A stretch of DNA of 48,597 nucleotides from JBLHKS01 sp047620505 (GTDB taxonomy: Bacteria > Verrucomicrobiota > Verrucomicrobiia > Verrucomicrobiales > DEV007): contig JBLHKS010000031.1 of NCBI GenBank assembly GCA_047620505.1, positions 1 through 48,597 on the forward strand, written 5' to 3'. Of the stretch, positions 35,740 through 43,305 are shown in pieces (position 1 is the first letter of the stretch; every line of letters begins with the position of its first letter). A program made the translations under genes and the position numbers. Below the pieces are notes generated by a model, which did no database searches, had not been told where the DNA came from, and was given only the letters and a program-made list of their open reading frames with translations.

Positions 35740-37212
35740 CTACGCGATGATGTCTTTGACGACGTGTCCGTGGACGTCGGTCAGGCGGAAGTAACGACCC
35801 TGGAAGCGGTAGGTGAATCGTTCGTGATCGATGCCTAACAAGTGCATCAGCGTCGCTTGGAAATCGTGGACGTGAACCGGGTTTTCGACGGCGTTCATGC
35901 CTAACTCGTCGGAAGCTCCGTAGGTGATGCCGGGTTTCACGCCGCCACCGGCCATCCAAGTGGTGAAAGCGTAGGGATGGTGATCGCGGCCCCAGCGCGG
36001 GCGGTTTTTGATGTCGCCCTGGATAAACGGCGTCCGGCCGAATTCACCGCCCCAGATGACAAGCGTGTCTTCAAGCAGACCGCGCATTTTCAAGTCTTTG
36101 ACGAGCGCCGCGCTCGCCTGATCCGTGTCGCGACACTGGTTGTAGAGCTCGGTCGTGATGCTGTTGTGCTGATCCCAGCCGGCATGCATGCATTGGACGA
36201 AACGAACGCCGCGTTCGATCAGCCTCCGAGACATCAGACAGTTGTAGGCGAAGGTTCCTTGCTCCCGGACGTCCGGGCCGTACATCTCAAGAATGTGGTC
36301 AGGTTCGTCGCTCAGATCGGTCAAATCCGGAACGCTGGTTTGCATCCGGTAGGCCATTTCGTATTGCGCGATCCGTGTGGAAATTTCCGGGTCGCCGACT
36401 TCTTCGAATTTCTTCTGATTCAGCTCGGCGAGGTCGTCGAGCAGGCCGCGGCGGAGCTTTCGGCTCATCCCGTCCGGATTCGAAAGGTAGAGAACGGGAT
36501 CCCCGCTCCCGCGAAATTTCGCGCCCTGATAACGAGAGGGAAGAAAGCCGCTGCCCCAATAAAAATCGTAAAAAATCTGGCCGCAGGACGAGCCCTTGCT
36601 GATCGAAGTCATCGCGACGAACCCAGGCAGGTTGTCGCCCTCGATTCCCAGCCCGTAAGTCAGCCACGCACCCATCGTCGGACGCCCGGGTAGCTCGCCG
36701 CCGCTGAGCATGAAGTTGATCGCCGGCGCGTGATTCACAGCATCGGTGTGCAGGCTTTTGATGAAGCAGATTTCGTCCGCGATTTTGGCTGTGTGAGGCA
36801 TCAGCTCGCTCACCCAGGCTCCGCTCTGGCCGTGTTGCGCGAAGGGTTCGATCGGCGCGAGCATCAGCTTGCCAGTCGGGTCGCCGGTCATCGTGCTGAA
36901 ACGCTTGCCCTGGAAATATTCGTCCGGCACGGGCTGGCCGTGCATTTCCTTGAGCTTAGGTTTGTAGTCGAAGAGATCGCAGTGTGTTGGCGCGCCGTTT
37001 TGGAAGAGGTAGATGACGCGTTTGGCCTTTGCTGGAAAATGCGGAACGCTCGCGATGCCCGATCGTCGATCGGTCGGCTCTTCGTTGGCGAACCCGTCTC
37101 GTGCGAGCAGGCTTCCAAGCGCTGCGCCGCCGATTCCGAGCGCGGATTTGCTGAAAAAGTGGCGACGATTCGTCAGCAGCTGCTGGTCGCGAATTGGGTG
37201 AGCAGGAGTCAT
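35740..37212 (-). CDS. DUF1501 family exported protein
   Basis: 490 residues. It starts with a twin-arginine-like signal (NRRHFFSKSALGIGGAALGS), then VIYLFQNGAPTHCDLFDYKP, GKLMLAPIEPFAQHGQSGAW, the long FVAMTSISKGSSCGQIFY section, VQCMHAGWDQHNSI, TLVIWGGEFGRTPF, GRDHHPYAFTTWMAGGGVKP and HDFQATLMHLLGID. These are the DUF1501 (sulfatase-like, alkaline-phosphatase superfamily) landmarks. In PVC bacteria the gene usually follows a DUF1549/DUF1553 cytochrome gene; here it does not. ATG 37212 is chosen; the 23 codons upstream of it in the open frame are rejected. It lies 26 bp after queG. The palindrome is read as DQQLL within the signal region. Confidence 0.9.
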   Translation of the reverse strand: MTPAHPIRDQQLLTNRRHFFSKSALGIGGAALGSLLARDGFANEEPTDRRSGIASVPHFPAKAKRVIYLFQNGAPTHCDLFDYKPKLKEMHGQPVPDEYFQGKRFSTMTGDPTGKLMLAPIEPFAQHGQSGAWVSELMPHTAKIADEICFIKSLHTDAVNHAPAINFMLSGGELPGRPTMGAWLTYGLGIEGDNLPGFVAMTSISKGSSCGQIFYDFYWGSGFLPSRYQGAKFRGSGDPVLYLSNPDGMSRKLRRGLLDDLAELNQKKFEEVGDPEISTRIAQYEMAYRMQTSVPDLTDLSDEPDHILEMYGPDVREQGTFAYNCLMSRRLIERGVRFVQCMHAGWDQHNSITTELYNQCRDTDQASAALVKDLKMRGLLEDTLVIWGGEFGRTPFIQGDIKNRPRWGRDHHPYAFTTWMAGGGVKPGITYGASDELGMNAVENPVHVHDFQATLMHLLGIDHERFTYRFQGRYFRLTDVHGHVVKDIIA

Positions 37213-37238
37213 CTTTCGAGCGCAAACATGGAGCGATT

Positions 37239-38285
37239 TTACGAGGCGCGCGAGCGATTCTCGATCTCGCTGATCGCCCAAAGCGCGTGCTCAACGATGA
37301 GCGGTTCTGGATCCTCGGTAGCCCGCTTGAGCGCGGGGAGATCGTCCTCCGTGCCGACGTTTCCAAGCGCAACGCAAACATTTCGGAGGAAGCCGCGGCG
37401 CTTGGTCCGCTTGACGGGCGACTTGCGAAACAGCTGCCGGAAACCTTCGTCGTCGAGAGCCAGAAAATCCCGTAGATCCCAGCCGGTTACGAATTCGCGC
37501 GCAGCGAACGCAGCTTCCTGCGATGCCTGAGCGAATCGATTCCAGGGACAGACCGAAAGGCAGTCGTCGCAGCCGTAAATCCGGTCCCCGATCGCACGGC
37601 GGAATTCGTCCGGGATCGAGCCGCGATGCTCGATCGTCAGGTACGAAATGCACTTCCGCGCGTCGACGCGATGCGGCTCGGTGATCGCATCGGTCGGACA
37701 GCAATCGATGCAGCTCGTGCACGAGCCGCAGTGATTCGGAATCGGCTCGTCGCGTGGGATTTCGAGCGTTGTCAGGATCTCTGCGAGGAAAAACCACGTC
37801 CCCAGTTTTCGATGAATCTGAACGGTGCTTTTTCCATTCCAACCTAAGCCGGAATCGCTCGCGAAATCGCGTTCGAGGACCGGCCCGGTATCCACGTAGT
37901 AGCGCTGTCGGCCACCGATTTCTTCAAGCCAGACGTTAAACTCCTTGAGCTTCTTTTCGATGAGATCGTGATAGTCGTCGCCCCATGCGTAACGCGCAAA
38001 CTGGCCTCGTCCGGTTGGTTCGCCGCTGACGAAATAATTCATCGCCAACACAATCATCGACTTCGCCCCTGGCAGAACCTCCTGCGGCCGCGTCCGGCGA
38101 TCGACGTTTCGCGCGAGCCAGCCCATCTCGCCGTGGCAACCGTCCTCGATCCAATCTCGATACGCCTCCGCGTGCGCCGCTTCGTCGCTTCCGGCGATGC
38201 GGCAGTCGTCGAATCCGAGCGACTTCGCGCGTTCGACGATCTGCGGTTTCAGCACCTCAGGAGCCAGCTGCGCATCCAGATTCAT
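37239..38285 (-). CDS. queG: Epoxyqueuosine reductase
   Basis: QueG, 348 residues: the cobalamin and double [4Fe-4S] enzyme that reduces epoxyqueuosine to queuosine in tRNA. Landmarks: the catalytic-region YVDTGPVLERDFASDSGLGW and GKSTVQIHRKLGTWFFLAEI, then ferredoxin-like cysteines HCGSCTSCIDCCPTDAI and ARKCISYLTIEHRG and CDDCLSVCPWNRFA, and a C-terminal HEAT-like region (ALKRATEDPEPLIVEHALWA). ATG 38285 is chosen; it overlaps the end of aroK by 29 bp. Confidence 0.93.
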   Translation of the reverse strand: MNLDAQLAPEVLKPQIVERAKSLGFDDCRIAGSDEAAHAEAYRDWIEDGCHGEMGWLARNVDRRTRPQEVLPGAKSMIVLAMNYFVSGEPTGRGQFARYAWGDDYHDLIEKKLKEFNVWLEEIGGRQRYYVDTGPVLERDFASDSGLGWNGKSTVQIHRKLGTWFFLAEILTTLEIPRDEPIPNHCGSCTSCIDCCPTDAITEPHRVDARKCISYLTIEHRGSIPDEFRRAIGDRIYGCDDCLSVCPWNRFAQASQEAAFAAREFVTGWDLRDFLALDDEGFRQLFRKSPVKRTKRRGFLRNVCVALGNVGTEDDLPALKRATEDPEPLIVEHALWAISEIENRSRAS

Positions 38286-38823
38286 GAGAGAAATGGACCC
38301 TGACAGACTCACAAATTCCGTAGGTGACCTCGTCTATATTCAGGCCGTCAGTCGTGACCACAAAATCGGCAGTGGCCTCGTAAAGCGGCTCACGTTCGGT
38401 GAGCATTTTGTCGATCGTAGCGCGTGGATTTTCGGTTCGAAGCAGAGGGCGATTTTCGTTGCCGGACACGCGTTCGAAGATCGCCTCCGCGCCCGCCTTC
38501 AACCAAATGCAGTAACCGGCATCGGCGATGATTTCGCGATTCTCCTCTCGAAGCACGATTCCGCCGCCGGTCGAAATCACGAGGTCCTGGCCAGCAGCTG
38601 CTGAGCGAAGCGCCTCCGTTTCCAGATCGCGGAACGACGTCTCGCCACGAATTTCAAAAATCGCCGGAATCGGCTCGCCCGCCTTCTGCTCGATCAACTC
38701 GTCCGTATCGACGAACTTGAATCCTAAGCTATCTGCGATCCGCCGCCCCACTGACGTCTTTCCTGTGCCCATGTAGCCAATCAGAATGACATTTCGCGGA
38801 GTTTCCCTGTCTTTGCTTCCCAT
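38257..38823 (-). CDS. aroK: Shikimate kinase
   Basis: AroK, 188 residues, which phosphorylates shikimate in the aromatic pathway. VILIGYMGTGKTSVGRRIAD is the Walker A loop, FVDTDELIEQKAGEPIPAIF the shikimate-binding DTDxxIE block, RGETSFRDLETEAL the RxxE block, and DLVISTGGGIVLREENRE the GGG shikimate-binding loop. It ends with NRPLLRTENPRATIDKMLTE and a 3' tail overlapping queG. The gene is divergent from tsaC, and 92 bp lie between the two starts. The palindrome is read as SAAAG. Confidence 0.95.
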   Translation of the reverse strand: MGSKDRETPRNVILIGYMGTGKTSVGRRIADSLGFKFVDTDELIEQKAGEPIPAIFEIRGETSFRDLETEALRSAAAGQDLVISTGGGIVLREENREIIADAGYCIWLKAGAEAIFERVSGNENRPLLRTENPRATIDKMLTEREPLYEATADFVVTTDGLNIDEVTYGICESVRVHFSHESGCAAGS

Positions 38824-38915
38824 TCGGTCGTGCCTCGCTTTCCTTTCCGTTGACGATACCCAGTCGACGCTCGAATTAAAGCCTTCATCTTCGCCAATCG
38901 ATTTTTCCTTTCATC

Positions 38916-39989
38916 ATGAGCACACTTCTCGTTCCGACCGACACCAAAGACAAAGCCACGGACGCAGTCACGAGGGCGGTCGATCTGCTTCGGGCCGGCG
39001 AGGTCGTCGCTCTGCCGACGGAGACGGTTTACGGCTTGGGCGCTGACGCTTTCAACGAAGCCGCGGTCGCGAAAATCTTCGAGGTAAAGGAAAGGCCGAA
39101 ATTCGATCCCCTGATCGTTCATCTCCCATCAGCTGACGATCTCTCGAGGGTCGCAATCGTTCCAGAGGAGATCGAATCGGATATCAACCGTCTCATCCAG
39201 GAATTCTGGCCCGGCCCGCTAACTCTGGTGTTGCCGAAGACGGACGCTGTGCCGGATATCGTAACTGCTGGCCTGCCGACGGTTGCTGTCCGCGTCAGCG
39301 CGCATCCAATCATGCGTCAAATCGTGCGGGCGCTTGGAAACCCGATCGCAGCGCCGAGCGCGAACCGTTTCGGCCGGCTCAGCCCGACTTCGGCTGCCGC
39401 GGTGATCGCTGAGCTTGATGGTTTGATTCCGCTCGTGGTCAACGGCGGTGCGTGTGCGAGTGGGTTGGAATCGACGATCATTCAAGTTGAGGCGTCCGGC
39501 AAAAGTAAGCCGATTTTCCACGTCCTGCGCGCCGGCCCGATTATTCCGGATCAGCTGAAGCCGTTTGGCAAAGTCATCCTACGCAAATCGACGGATCGCC
39601 CGAGTTCCGAACCGCAGGATGCGCCTGGACAGCTCGCCAGTCACTACGCGCCTCGCACTCCGTTGCGTCTCGTCGAGAACCCGTCTGACTTCCGACCTGA
39701 TCCGAACAAATCCTACGCGCTGCTCAGCTATCGCGGCGAAGCGAAAGACGGATATCTCGAACTCGTTGACTGGGCTGAGGTCGCCGTGCTGACCCCCGGA
39801 TCCGGCAAGCAAGCCGAGGCCGCCGTTCGGCTGTTTTACGTGTTAAGACAGCTGGATGAGAGCGGAGTTGACGAAATTATCGCAGAGCCGATGTCGGAAG
39901 TTGGCCTTGGAATTGCGATGATGGATCGGTTGCGGCGGGCGTCGGTCAAAGGCGTTGACGGGTCGCACAAAGAAAGTGACAATCCATGA
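38916..39989 (+). CDS. tsaC: L-threonylcarbamoyladenylate synthase (Sua5 type)
   Basis: 357 residues, the longer TsaC2/Sua5 form. It makes threonylcarbamoyl-AMP for the t6A37 tRNA modification. The YrdC domain (about 15-205) has VALPTETVYGLGADAFNEAA, VAKIFEVKERPKFDPLIVHL, FWPGPLTLVLPK, VRVSAHPIMRQIVRALGNPI and APSANRFGRLSPT. The Sua5 C-terminal domain (about 230-345) follows, starting with PGQLASHYAPRTPLRLVENP. No Shine-Dalgarno precedes the ATG. The stop TGA (39987-39989) is directly followed by the next start. Confidence 0.93.
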   Translation: MSTLLVPTDTKDKATDAVTRAVDLLRAGEVVALPTETVYGLGADAFNEAAVAKIFEVKERPKFDPLIVHLPSADDLSRVAIVPEEIESDINRLIQEFWPGPLTLVLPKTDAVPDIVTAGLPTVAVRVSAHPIMRQIVRALGNPIAAPSANRFGRLSPTSAAAVIAELDGLIPLVVNGGACASGLESTIIQVEASGKSKPIFHVLRAGPIIPDQLKPFGKVILRKSTDRPSSEPQDAPGQLASHYAPRTPLRLVENPSDFRPDPNKSYALLSYRGEAKDGYLELVDWAEVAVLTPGSGKQAEAAVRLFYVLRQLDESGVDEIIAEPMSEVGLGIAMMDRLRRASVKGVDGSHKESDNP

Positions 39990-40184
39990 GTGACGAAATC
40001 AGAGACAGAGAAGATCCAAGCGTTTCGCGAGAAATCGGCGGAGAAAATCCAAGCGGCGCTCGAGGAACAAGGGACGCCCTCCTACGAAGACTGCGTGAAG
40101 CAGCTGGAGGAATTTCACGGCCCGAAGAGCGGGGCCGGACTGAGGAATCTGAGCTCCGGCTATTTTTCAAAGAAAGCCCAGTAA
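39990..40184 (+). CDS. Small unknown protein, 64 residues
   Basis: GTG start right after the tsaC stop; it reads as helical, charged sequence (TKSETEKIQAFREKSAEKIQ, EDCVKQLEEFHGPKSGAG, SGYFSKKAQ). The alternative frame from ATG 39986 (overlapping tsaC) is arginine-rich low-complexity sequence in this stretch, so I take it as a shadow. It is probably coupled to the kinase-like pseudogene that follows. Function is unknown. Confidence 0.5.
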   Translation: MTKSETEKIQAFREKSAEKIQAALEEQGTPSYEDCVKQLEEFHGPKSGAGLRNLSSGYFSKKAQ

Positions 40185-40669
40185 CCGCGTCACTCCCCAA
40201 ACGTTTTCCGGATGGCGCTGGCTCGGAGCACGAAATGTGGATCGTCGACGGCAATGCGTTGAAAGCGACCATGCCGGGCGAGGCTGGCCGAGTTTGGGGT
40301 TCTCGTCGTTTGGCCCATCCGTCAGAATATTTCGAACGGATGTCGATCATCAACGACGAATTTGGCCTACCTTGGGAGTTCGTCGGCTTGGCTGAGGAAT
40401 GCCGTCAACTTAGGATCGTTACGAGCCAGCCCTACATGATCGGCGCAAAACCCAGGTTGACGGAAATCGAGGCTTACATGGGCGAAGCCAGATTCGAGTA
40501 CCACAAACACCGGCTCGGCAGCTTCTGGTATCGCACAAACGACAACTTGATGGCCTACGACGCATAGCCCGGAAATTTCGCCAAGCTGCCCATCGGCGGG
40601 TTGGCCCCGATCGATCTGATTCTCCAGTACCCGGACGACGAAACCCGCAAGCTCGCGGGTCTCGACTGA
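40185..40669 (+). pseudogene. Kinase-fold protein resembling those of polyvalent proteins, interrupted by an amber codon
   Basis: From about 40190 a frame reads FPDGAGSEHEMWIVDGNALK, ATMPGEAGRVWGSRRLAHPS, EYFERMSIINDEFGLPWEFV, LRIVTSQPYMIG, EIEAYMGEARFEYHKHRLGS and FWYRTNDNLMAYDA. It then meets TAG at 40565-40567 and continues in frame as PGNFAKLPIGGLAPIDLILQ to TGA 40667-40669. The motif order (EHE.W, K.T.P, YLER...NE.FG, LVTSQP, NL..DA.PGN, PID) is like kinase-fold domains of polyvalent proteins. The TAG sits where relatives have DAHPGN, probably CAG to TAG. ATG 40235 is the only clear start; the true start is uncertain. Similarity is by eye only. Confidence 0.5.
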
Positions 40670-40670
40670 C

Positions 40671-41336
40671 TCAAATAATTCCCTCGCGAATCGCCTTCGC
40701 CACCGCGCCGGTGTTCGTGTTGACGTGGAGCTTTTCGTAAACGCTTCGCAGGTGCGTGCTGACGGTGTGAACGCTCAGATCCAGGCGGTCGGCAATCTCC
40801 TTTTTGATCAGGCCTTCGACCATGAGCTCGAGGATGTCCTTTTCACGCGGAGTCAGATCGTAATCGTCAGAGCCGGTTGGTTGGCGGCGGGTTTTGCCCA
40901 TTTTGCCAAAGAGATCGATCACCATTTTCGCCACCTTCGGCGTCATCGGCGCGCCGCCTTCCATCACTTGCCGAATCGCATCGGCGATTTCATCAATCGC
41001 AGAGGTTTTTAAAAGATAGCCCGATGCCCCAGCACAGATCGCTTGGAAAATTTTCTCCGCATCATCGAAAACAGTCAGGATCACGGCTCGAGTCGAAGGT
41101 GCGATCTGGTGAATGTGCGCTAGCGCCTCGATTCCGTTGATCCCCGGCAGGCCGACGTCGAGAAGCAGAACGTCCGGCGGCTTGCCACCCAGCGCCATCT
41201 GGGATTCTTCAAAACTGCCGAAATCGCGCTCACAACGCATCCCATCCAGTCGGTTGATCGCTCGAGCGACTGCGCAGCGAAACGGCTCGTTGTCTTCAAT
41301 GAGCCAGATGCGAATTTCTTCTTTAGATTCAGACAT
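40671..41336 (-). CDS. NarL/FixJ-type response regulator
   Basis: 221 residues. Receiver domain about 8-125: IRIWLIEDNEPFRCAVARAI (acidic pair), DVLLLDVGLPGINGIEALAH (phospho-acceptor Asp near 56), VILTVFDDAEKIFQAI (conserved Thr) and GYLLKTSAIDEI (conserved Lys). Output domain about 155-221, LuxR/NarL helix-turn-helix: LTPREKDILELMVEGLIKKE, IADRLDLSVHTVSTHLRSVY. Its ATG overlaps the histidine kinase stop by 8 bp, so the two are coupled and are a cognate pair. Confidence 0.95.
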   Translation of the reverse strand: MSESKEEIRIWLIEDNEPFRCAVARAINRLDGMRCERDFGSFEESQMALGGKPPDVLLLDVGLPGINGIEALAHIHQIAPSTRAVILTVFDDAEKIFQAICAGASGYLLKTSAIDEIADAIRQVMEGGAPMTPKVAKMVIDLFGKMGKTRRQPTGSDDYDLTPREKDILELMVEGLIKKEIADRLDLSVHTVSTHLRSVYEKLHVNTNTGAVAKAIREGII

Positions 41337-42087
41337 TTCGAAAATTCAGTAGTTGAAGTGGAGCGTCAAACGTGACCGTGGTCCCTTCACCGGGTTTGCT
41401 GTCGATGCTCAGCCTTGCCTTCAGTTTGTCGGCTCGGCGTTTGATGTTGTTCAGGCCGTGGCCGCGATCGATCGATTCGACATCGAACCCTTTGCCGTTG
41501 TCGCGAATTACAAATCGGACTCGACGGCGCTCGACGCACAGTTCGACGTCGATCCGCGTTGCGTCCGCATGACGGGCGACATTGTTGACCGCTTCCTTAA
41601 ACGCAAAGTAGAGATGTCGGCGAAATTCGAGCGGAAGCTCTTTGCGTTCGGCTGCCTCGGTGGTTTTAAATTCGTGATCGATGTCGCCCAGCCGCTCTAA
41701 AACTGCGCGTCGCATTTTGGTGACGAGGTCGTGTGAGGACGAGTTGTCCGGATCGATCAGCCAGACGATGTCTCGCATCGCCTGCGCGGTCCGCTCCGCG
41801 ATTTTGTGGATCTGATGAAAGTCCGAGCGAGCTTCACCGGGCAGGCTGTCCTGCTCCAGTCCGAGCTGACTGATCAGCGCGATACTGCCGAGATTGCTGC
41901 CGATGTCGTCGTGCAAGTCGCTCGCGATCTGCTCTCGCAAGCGCGCCGTTTGACGACGTCGGAGCACGACCTGACGCGCGCCGAAAACAATCGCGCCAGC
42001 CAAGCCGACGACGAGCACGGAAGCGATCACCGTCGAGATGATCGCGAAAATGCGCTCGCCGCTGATCGCCAGAAGGGGTTCGATCAT
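41329..42087 (-). CDS. Membrane histidine kinase (HisKA_3 type)
   Basis: 252 residues. One membrane helix near the N terminus (IFAIISTVIASVLVVGLAGA), then the dimerisation box ASDLHDDIGSNLGSIALISQ with the phosphorylated His, and the HATPase region: HLYFAFKEAVNNVARHADAT (N box), VIRDNGKGFD (G1) and GHGLNNIKRRADKL (G2), then GEGTTVTF. There is almost no extracytoplasmic sensing domain (about 7 residues before the helix), so it probably senses through the membrane or a partner. Similar short kinases often come from larger propeller-sensor families. Confidence 0.93.
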   Translation of the reverse strand: MIEPLLAISGERIFAIISTVIASVLVVGLAGAIVFGARQVVLRRRQTARLREQIASDLHDDIGSNLGSIALISQLGLEQDSLPGEARSDFHQIHKIAERTAQAMRDIVWLIDPDNSSSHDLVTKMRRAVLERLGDIDHEFKTTEAAERKELPLEFRRHLYFAFKEAVNNVARHADATRIDVELCVERRRVRFVIRDNGKGFDVESIDRGHGLNNIKRRADKLKARLSIDSKPGEGTTVTFDAPLQLLNFRNV

Positions 42088-42146
42088 TTGGGACTTTAGC
42101 GCGTTCGGCCGGTTCGTCGACTAGCGCGATGGGGCGAGGAAGGCGA

Positions 42147-43184
42147 TCAGAACATTTCGCTCGCTCGGAGCAACGTTTCCTGAACGGCGGCGTCGTGAGC
42201 CGGCGAAAAGTCTAATTTCTTCTCGCCTCGGATGATCTTGGCAAAATCGATCGCATCTCCGACGTAACGCCGATACGGCGGATCGAAAGGAACGTCCTGA
42301 ATCCCCTTTTTGAACTCGCCACGATCTTTCGAGAGCGAGATTCGAGCGCTCGGTCGATCGAGCGGCTGGATGTGAAAACTGCCCTCCGTTCCGCCGACGA
42401 AAAGATGTCGCCGAGCGAATCCTTCGACTTCAATCCCTGCCGACTTGACCGTCGCCGTCGCGTTTGGATAGTCGAGCACGGCGAGCATGTTGTCCTTGAG
42501 TCCGTCGGCACCGGCCCGGTTGTGCGCGGTGACTTTTTCGGGCTTGCCTGCCACACCCACAACGAGATCCACGATGTGGCCGCCGAGTTCGAACATCACG
42601 CCGCCTTTGAATTCGGACAGCTCCTTTCGAGCACCAGCGCTGAGGACTTTGCTCATCACCGCGTGAATTTCGAAAACGTCGCCGAGCCAGCCCTGATCCA
42701 GAAATTCCCGAAGCATCACGATCGCAGGATTGTATCGATACATGTAGCCCATCTGAATGGTCAGGCCTTTCTCCACGCTGTCGTCCAGCAGTTGCTGAAA
42801 CTTCGGCATCGATGCTCCAGCCGGTTTGTCGAGGTGAATGTGGTAGCCAGCGGCGATGCATTTCTCAGCAGTCGCGAGCAGGTCGCGGATCGCAGTTTCG
42901 ACGGCAACCGCCTGCAATCCCGGCGTGTTGAGCAACTGCTCGGCGCTCATCCGTTTCAAGCCCTCGTAAGTTTTGCCCGCGCGTTCCCAAAGCGCGTCGT
43001 CGGGCTCGACGATTCCCACAACTTCGAAATCTTCGCTTTCGCGGTAGACTTCCATTTTTCCAGACGCATGCGGATGGCCGACCCCGATCTGACCGATCTT
43101 GATCTTGTCCGGTTTCGCCTGCCCAAGTCCAATGGCTGGAGCTGCGAGGGCGGCGGCTTGAACAAAACGTCTGCGATTCATCAT
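42147..43184 (-). CDS. Gfo/Idh/MocA-family oxidoreductase, Tat-exported
   Basis: 345 residues. MMNRRRFVQAAALAAPAIGL is a Tat-like signal (RRRF). The Rossmann domain has KIGQIGVGHPHASGKMEVYR, EVVGIVEPDDALWERAGKTY, AGYHIHLDKPAGASM (DKP takes the place of the usual EKP) and the C-terminal GFO_IDH_MocA fold with VMFELGGHIVDLVVGVAGKP. Exported members are common in PVC bacteria and act on sugars or sugar acids with bound NAD(P). ATG 43184 (MMNRRR) is chosen; the 5 codons upstream (MKCSW) dilute the signal. Confidence 0.9.
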   Translation of the reverse strand: MMNRRRFVQAAALAAPAIGLGQAKPDKIKIGQIGVGHPHASGKMEVYRESEDFEVVGIVEPDDALWERAGKTYEGLKRMSAEQLLNTPGLQAVAVETAIRDLLATAEKCIAAGYHIHLDKPAGASMPKFQQLLDDSVEKGLTIQMGYMYRYNPAIVMLREFLDQGWLGDVFEIHAVMSKVLSAGARKELSEFKGGVMFELGGHIVDLVVGVAGKPEKVTAHNRAGADGLKDNMLAVLDYPNATATVKSAGIEVEGFARRHLFVGGTEGSFHIQPLDRPSARISLSKDRGEFKKGIQDVPFDPPYRRYVGDAIDFAKIIRGEKKLDFSPAHDAAVQETLLRASEMF

Positions 43185-43305
43185 CCACGAACATTTCACG
43201 ACAAAGCCTCGATTCCAATCGCAAAAGCGGTTGTAAACTTTCGGTCTACCGCTTCAATCGTACGCGGCGAAAGCCGGAAATCATTCAAATGAAAGTCGGA
43301 CGCGA

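Noticed and set aside
39986..40567. Single 193-residue protein starting at ATG 39986 that overlaps tsaC by 4 bp
   Set aside because: Its first 65 codons are arginine-rich and lie opposite the better-looking 64-residue frame starting at 39990; only its later part looks coding, and that part is treated separately as the kinase-like pseudogene.
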